Origin: Planctomycetota bacterium
Lineage (GTDB): Bacteria; Planctomycetota; Phycisphaerae; FEN-1346
Length of the DNA: 14,490 bases
Assembly (NCBI GenBank): GCA_026386995.1
Contig: JAPLMO010000321.1
Span: forward strand, 1-14,490
Reading direction: 5' to 3'
Positions within the stretch are counted from its first letter, which is position 1; each line of letters begins with the position of its first letter. Below the pieces are notes generated by a model. The model did no database searches and was not told the origin of the DNA. It was given only the letters and a program-made list of their open reading frames with translations. Both the position numbers and the translations under genes were made by a program. Positions 11,203 through 14,490 of this stretch are shown one piece after another.

Positions 11203-12183
11203 TCAGGCCACCTGGGCCTTTGCGGCGCGGACGGTATTGCGCAGCAGCATCGCCACCGTCACGGGCCCGACGCCGCCGGGGACGGGCGTGATCGCGCCGG
11301 CCACCTGGAGGGCCGCCTCGAAGTCGACGTCGCCGACGGTCTTCATGTCGGGCTTGCCCTTCTCGTTCTTGATGGCATCTCCGTTGGCATCCAGGGCCTT
11401 CGGAATGCGGTTGATGGCCACGTCGATAACGATCGCACCGGGGCGGAGCATGTCGGCCTTAACCAGCGGACCCAGGTTCGCCAGGGCCGGGTTCTCGCAG
11501 GCCTTCTTGAGGCGCTGGTAGCCCATCCAGCGGGCCTGGGAGACGCCGGTAGCGACAAACAGTATCTCGGCCCGGCGGGTGTGGCTGGCCAAGTCCTTGG
11601 TGGCCACGTGGCAGACCGTCACGGTCGGCGAGGCGCTCAGGCTCTGAAGCAAGATCGCCGCGATGGGTTTGCCGACGATTTCGCTATGGCCGACGACGAC
11701 GACTTCCTTGCCGGCCAGGTCCGCTTGGACGCTGCGCAGGAGTTCCACGGCGGCCATGGGCGTGCAGGGGGCGACCGTGCCGCCGCCGTAGAAGAGGCGG
11801 CCCATGTTCTGCGGGTGCATGCCCTCGACGTCCTTATCGGGCGATATGCGGACCTGGATGACGCGGGCGTCGATCTGCGGCGGCAGGGGCATCTGAAGGA
11901 TGAGGCCGGTGACGCGCGGGTCGGCGTTGAGCGATTCGATCTTGGCGATAAGGTCGGCCTGCGTGGTTTCGGCCGGCAGGTTCAAGAGTTCGTACTCGAT
12001 GCCCACAGTCTCGCAGTTCTTGGCCTGCTGGTTGGTATAGATCTTGGACGCGGGGTTCTCGCCGACCTGGACGGCCACGAGGTGCGGCCGGCGTCCGGCG
12101 GCGGCCAGTTCGGCCACGGTGGCGGCAGTTTCCTGGTTCATCTTGGCTGCGACGGCTTCGCCGTCAATCAGTCGTGCGGGCAT
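11203..12183 (-). CDS. folD: FolD-type methylene-H4F dehydrogenase with altered cyclohydrolase site
   Basis: FolD normally catalyses NADP-dependent methylene-H4F oxidation and hydrolysis of methenyl-H4F. The 326-residue product is longer than the usual 280-300 because of extra segments at about 218-240 and 261-281. It has NPASKIY (43-49), ILQMPLP (95-101), the nucleotide-binding VVVVGHSEIVGKP (161-173) and the FolD signature TPVPGGVGPVT (299-309). Tyr49 and Gln97 of the active site are kept. An ungapped alignment from memory to E. coli FolD puts Gln53 at the catalytic Lys54 and Glu120 at Asp121. Lys54 is required for the cyclohydrolase step, so this enzyme may be mainly a dehydrogenase. AAAGGAGG lies 4-5 bases before the ATG. 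The metF and metV genes are upstream on the same strand. Confidence 0.92.
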   Translation of the reverse strand: MPARLIDGEAVAAKMNQETAATVAELAAAGRRPHLVAVQVGENPASKIYTNQQAKNCETVGIEYELLNLPAETTQADLIAKIESLNADPRVTGLILQMPLPPQIDARVIQVRISPDKDVEGMHPQNMGRLFYGGGTVAPCTPMAAVELLRSVQADLAGKEVVVVGHSEIVGKPIAAILLQSLSASPTVTVCHVATKDLASHTRRAEILFVATGVSQARWMGYQRLKKACENPALANLGPLVKADMLRPGAIVIDVAINRIPKALDANGDAIKNEKGKPDMKTVGDVDFEAALQVAGAITPVPGGVGPVTVAMLLRNTVRAAKAQVA

Positions 12184-12215
12184 GAATCCTCCTTTGCGTT
12201 ATGATGCCTTTCTTA

Positions 12216-12248
12216 TTTAGCCCCCCGTGAACGTATGTGTTCAGCGGG
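12216..12248 (+). repeat. TTTAGC-family hairpin upstream of folD
   Basis: TTTAGCC is followed by CCCG-TGAAC (12224-12232) pairing with GTTCA-G-CGGG (12239-12248), with a single bulged base and a 6-base loop. It lies in the leader region of folD. Confidence 0.5.
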
Positions 12249-12256
12249 TTGCTGTT

Positions 12257-12349
12257 CTCCCCTCTCCCCGCCGGGGGTGAGGGGGCGTTGCTGACGCGGG
12301 GCACCCCTCACCCGGCCTTCGGCCACCCTCTCCCCCAAGGGGAGAGGGT
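12257..12349. repeat. Palindromic repeat cluster between metF and folD
   Basis: ACCCTCTCCCC (12325-12335) / GGGGAGAGGGT (12339-12349) is a perfect 11-bp stem with a 3-base loop. It is preceded by CCGGCCTTCGGCC (about 12312-12324) and an imperfect CCCCTCTCCCC...GGGGGTGAGGGGG pair (12257-12285). Very similar CCCTCACCCGGCC-type units are common intergenic repeats in many bacterial genomes, as I recall. No gene is seen. Confidence 0.6.
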
Positions 12350-12382
12350 TAACGACACGTCGAAGGCTAGTGTCGCCGCGCC

Positions 12383-12411
12383 GCCCCCAGTGTATTCACC
12401 GGGGGCTAAAT
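12383..12411 (-). repeat. TTTAGC-family hairpin after metF
   Basis: GCCCCC (12383-12388) / GGGGGC (12401-12406) with inner GTG/CAC pairing is followed by TAAAT on the plus strand. On the minus strand ATTTAGC leads into the stem a few bases after the metF stop. Confidence 0.55.
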
Positions 12412-12417
12412 ACGGCG

Positions 12418-13320
12418 TTACTTCGCCAGGCCGGAGTGGGCAAGAATATCGGGCACGACGTCGTCCCAGCCGAGGGTCATCAGGTGCGCCCCCTGGCACA
12501 TCCCCTTCATCTCGCGCACGAGGCGGCCTGCGATCTCGGCGGCCGTCTTCTTCAGGCCGTCCTTCGGGGTGGCCGTGAGTTCCTTGATGATCGCGTCCGG
12601 CACCTGGACGCCCGGCACCGCGCGGTTCATGTACTTGGCCATGCCGGCGGACTTCAGGACCACGATGCCCACCAGAACGGGGATCTTCAGGTGCGCGATG
12701 CGTTTCATGAACTTCTCGAACGTCGCGGGGTCGTAGACGGCTTGCGTCTGGACGAACTGAGCACCCGCGGCCACCTTCTTCTCCAACTTGATGATCTGGG
12801 CCTCGGGGTCCGGGCTGCACGGGGTCGTGCAGCAGCCCTTGAAGAACTTCGGGGCGCCGTCCAAGACGTTCGGGTTGCCCTTGAAGTCGCAGCCCAGGTC
12901 GTTGCCGGCCTCCAGTCGCGACATGGCCTGAAGGAGGCCCACCGAGTCGAGGTCGTAGACGGGCTTGGCGTCGCGGTGGTCGCCCATGACGACGTGGTCG
13001 CCGGTCAGCGCCAGGACGTTTTCGATGCCGAAGACGGCCCCCGAAAGGAGGTCGCTCTGGAGGGCCAAGCGGTTACGGTCGCGGCAGACCATCTGGTAGA
13101 CCGGCTCGATGCCGTGGTCCAGCAGCAGTTTGCAGCCGACCAGGGAGCCGGTGCGCATGACGGCCGTCTGAATGTCGGTGACGTTGACGGCCGTGACGCG
13201 GCCTTTAAGGAACTCCTCGGCCTCGTGGATGACGGGGCCGATGTTGGTGCCCTTGGGCGGACCGATCTCGCCGGTGACGACGAACTTGCCCGCTTGTAAC
13301 TGTTCACGCAGTTGGCTCAT
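12418..13320 (-). CDS. metF: Methylenetetrahydrofolate reductase MetF
   Basis: MetF is an FAD enzyme that reduces methylene-H4F to methyl-H4F. The 300-residue length suits a catalytic-domain-only bacterial MetF. Visible features are the N-terminal TGEIGPPKG with the conserved catalytic Glu18, the folate and flavin loop CRDRNRLALQSDLL (79-92), ALTGD (104-108), QTQAVYD (191-197) and GAHLMT (277-282). A small cysteine cluster (C144, C163, C164, C168) is not universal in MetF and may hold a metal or cluster. The ATG at 13320 has GGAG 6 bases upstream. It lies 58 bases after metV, separated by a TTTAGC hairpin. In acetogens MetF works as a complex with MetV, so this arrangement points to the methyl branch of the Wood-Ljungdahl pathway rather than only methionine synthesis. 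Confidence 0.95.
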   Translation of the reverse strand: MSQLREQLQAGKFVVTGEIGPPKGTNIGPVIHEAEEFLKGRVTAVNVTDIQTAVMRTGSLVGCKLLLDHGIEPVYQMVCRDRNRLALQSDLLSGAVFGIENVLALTGDHVVMGDHRDAKPVYDLDSVGLLQAMSRLEAGNDLGCDFKGNPNVLDGAPKFFKGCCTTPCSPDPEAQIIKLEKKVAAGAQFVQTQAVYDPATFEKFMKRIAHLKIPVLVGIVVLKSAGMAKYMNRAVPGVQVPDAIIKELTATPKDGLKKTAAEIAGRLVREMKGMCQGAHLMTLGWDDVVPDILAHSGLAK

Positions 13321-13342
13321 GGTTCGCTCCGGTTTTTCTCGA

Positions 13343-13371
13343 CCGTCGCCGTTTGCGGCGACGGCTAAACG
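13343..13371 (-). repeat. TTTAGC-family hairpin between metV and metF
   Basis: CCGTCGCCG (13343-13351) / CGGCGACGG (13356-13364), loop TTTG, a perfect 9-bp stem followed by CTAAACG on the plus strand. It sits in the 58-bp gap between the metV stop and the metF ATG. Confidence 0.7.
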
Positions 13372-13378
13372 ATAAAGA

Positions 13379-14101
13379 CTACGACTTCTTTGCGGCCGGG
13401 GGTGCGGCGGCCGGCGCAGGCGCCGGCTGCTCCGACATCTCCAGCGCCCAACGGAGGGTGCGCCGGTTGGCCTCGGTGATGTCGCGTTTGCGAAAATCTC
13501 GGGCGGTCTGGAGTTTGCGCATGTCGTCCAAGCGTCCGAGGCCCTTCAGGCGTTCGTAAATCATGTGCCAGCCGCAGGGCCGCTCTTTTGAGACCTCGCA
13601 GGAGTTATCGTAGCCCGTCCCGCCGCACTGACCGTTGACGAGGCTCTTGGCGCACAGGGTGATGGGGCAGAGGCCCCCGGTGTACGCCAGAAGGCAGTCG
13701 CCGCACTCGGCGCACCGCTCGGCCGACGGGAAGAGGCCCTGGTAATCGCCCATGCAGATAGTGTTCATCGCCGGGACCGCGAGGCGCCCGACCATGTTGC
13801 CGACGGCCTGGACGCCCACGCCGCACGAGCCGACGAGGATCGCCTCGGCGGCTGCGACCTTATCGACGACGCGGCCGAGTTTGATGCCCACGATGGCCTT
13901 GTTGCAGATCATGTCGAGCAGGGCCGAGCCGGTGACCTGCTTGCCGGCGCCGGCCACCAGGGCGGTCATGTCCCTGAGCCACGGTTCGCCGCCAGTCTCG
14001 CAGCCGATGGGGCATCCCTGGCAGCCGAGAACGAAGACCTTGCCGACGCCCTCGAGGCTCTTCAGGATTTCGTCGTTGGGTTTGCGGGTTGTGGCGTTCA
14101 T
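13379..14101 (-). CDS. metV: MetV-type methylenetetrahydrofolate reductase C-terminal (zinc/FeS) subunit
   Basis: This 240-residue cysteine-rich protein resembles MetV and the MTHFR C-terminal domain family. Near the N-terminus it has LGCQGCPIGCETGG (25-38). A second cysteine group includes CAECGDC (130-136), LCPITLC (144-150), NGQCGGTGYDNSCEV (156-170) and ERPCGWHMIYERL (173-185). By family knowledge MetV partners MetF in acetogenic methylene-H4F reductases and binds zinc or FeS. The C-terminus from about 225 is Ala/Pro-rich and probably disordered. The ATG at 14101 has AGGAG with a 7-base spacer. It precedes metF and follows the hydrogenase gene on the same strand. Confidence 0.9.
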   Translation of the reverse strand: MNATTRKPNDEILKSLEGVGKVFVLGCQGCPIGCETGGEPWLRDMTALVAGAGKQVTGSALLDMICNKAIVGIKLGRVVDKVAAAEAILVGSCGVGVQAVGNMVGRLAVPAMNTICMGDYQGLFPSAERCAECGDCLLAYTGGLCPITLCAKSLVNGQCGGTGYDNSCEVSKERPCGWHMIYERLKGLGRLDDMRKLQTARDFRKRDITEANRRTLRWALEMSEQPAPAPAAAPPAAKKS

Positions 14102-14117
14102 CGCTTAACTCCTATTA

Positions 14118-14258
14118 CGCTGCCGTTTGCGGCAGCGGCTAAACCACGACAACGGCATCGTCGCCGTGTGCGGCGACGGCTAAACGTTAACGGCGATGGC
14201 TAAACGCTAACGGCGACACCGGCATTCATTGTTTAGCCGCGGCCGCACACGGCCGCGG
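14118..14258. repeat. Array of TTTAGC-family hairpins between hydrogenase and metV genes
   Basis: Three hairpins occur: CGCTGCCG/CGGCAGCG (14118-14125/14130-14137), CGTCGCCG/CGGCGACG (14159-14166/14171-14178), each followed by GCTAAAC, and in the other orientation GTTTAGC then CCGCGGCCG/CGGCCGCGG (14231-14258). Between them a 20-bp unit CGGCGACGGCTAAACGTTAA is repeated imperfectly from 14171 to about 14216. This is the densest cluster of the family in the window. Confidence 0.75.
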
Positions 14259-14272
14259 TCATGTGCCGGGTG

Positions 14273-14490
14273 CTAAATCACTCGAAACGTGCCGAGCCGA
14301 TCGCCGCGCACGTTCACCGTGTGCACGGCGCACGCCAGGCACGGGTCGAACGAGCGGACGATGCGGACTACCTCGAACGGGTTCTCGCGGTCGCGGATCT
14401 TGGTGCCGATGAGGGCCTGCTCCATCGGGCCGGGTGTTCCGGCGGCGTCGCGCGGCGAGGCGTTCCACGTCGTCGGCACGACGAGTTGGT
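14273..14490 (-). CDS. [NiFe] hydrogenase large subunit, C-terminus (partial)
   Basis: The minus-strand frame is open to the window edge and ends in TAG at 14275-14273; about 71 residues are visible. They include QLVVPTTWNASPRD, a MEQALIG segment, and RSFDPCLACAVH, the L2 motif DPCxxC-x2-H that binds the Ni-Fe site. Fifteen residues follow the His, a normal C-terminal peptide that a maturation protease removes. The combination VVPTTWN ... SFDPCLACAVH is closest to group 1 membrane-bound uptake hydrogenases (HynB/HybC type), judged from memory. The small subunit, cytochrome partner and maturation protease are presumably upstream outside the window. The gene lies 171 bases before metV on the same strand, which suggests coordinated expression but not necessarily a shared transcript. 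Confidence 0.9.
   Translation of the reverse strand, partial: QLVVPTTWNASPRDAAGTPGPMEQALIGTKIRDRENPFEVVRIVRSFDPCLACAVHTVNVRGDRLGTFRVI

Noticed and set aside
11203..12183. Methanopterin-dependent dehydrogenase (MtdC-like) instead of FolD
   Set aside because: Planctomycetes do carry MtdC, but this protein keeps FolD-specific motifs, including NPASKIY and TPVPGGVGPVT, and sits with folate-dependent MetF.

Overview
The window is GC-rich DNA that looks like a chromosome piece from a Planctomycetota-type bacterium, perhaps Phycisphaerae or a related anaerobic lineage. The clues are a PEP-CTERM secreted protein, a Tat-exported Gfo/Idh/MocA oxidoreductase next to a DUF1080 (3-keto-glycoside hydrolase family) protein, very dense palindromic intergenic repeats, and Wood-Ljungdahl genes (MetF, MetV) beside a [NiFe] hydrogenase. 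The assignment is inferred from gene content and style; no phylogenetic marker was tested.

Bases 1-190 hold what looks like the right end of an insertion sequence and short repeats. Bases 206-4767 (minus strand) form a proteostasis operon: four Hsp20 small heat-shock proteins followed by Lon protease, preceded by a good match to a sigma-54 promoter. Bases 4994-6862 (plus) encode MnmG, the tRNA wobble-uridine modification enzyme. Its reading frame carries a 68-bp palindromic repeat element. Bases 6863-7464 contain no convincing gene but a cluster of palindromes that resembles a CRISPR array at first sight. Bases 7465-8388 are a self-contained PEP-CTERM transcription unit with promoter, leader, gene and terminator. 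Bases 8389-9017 are a repeat-rich gap.

Bases 9018-14490 are all on the minus strand. In transcription order they are: the C-terminus of a group 1-like [NiFe] hydrogenase large subunit (cut by the window edge), MetV, MetF, FolD, then a Gfo/Idh/MocA oxidoreductase with its own sigma-70-like promoter, and the DUF1080 protein. MetF, MetV and FolD together cover the folate-bound one-carbon steps between methenyl- or methylene-H4F and methyl-H4F, and the hydrogenase could supply electrons. The FolD protein lacks the catalytic lysine and has a changed active-site aspartate, so its cyclohydrolase activity is doubtful.

A family of hairpins carrying a TTTAGC/GCTAAA motif on one side sits in nearly every junction from 8.96 to 14.26 kb. 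The strongest points for follow-up are the FolD active-site change, the sigma-54-linked Hsp20x4-Lon operon, the repeat inserted in frame in mnmG, and the TTTAGC hairpin family.
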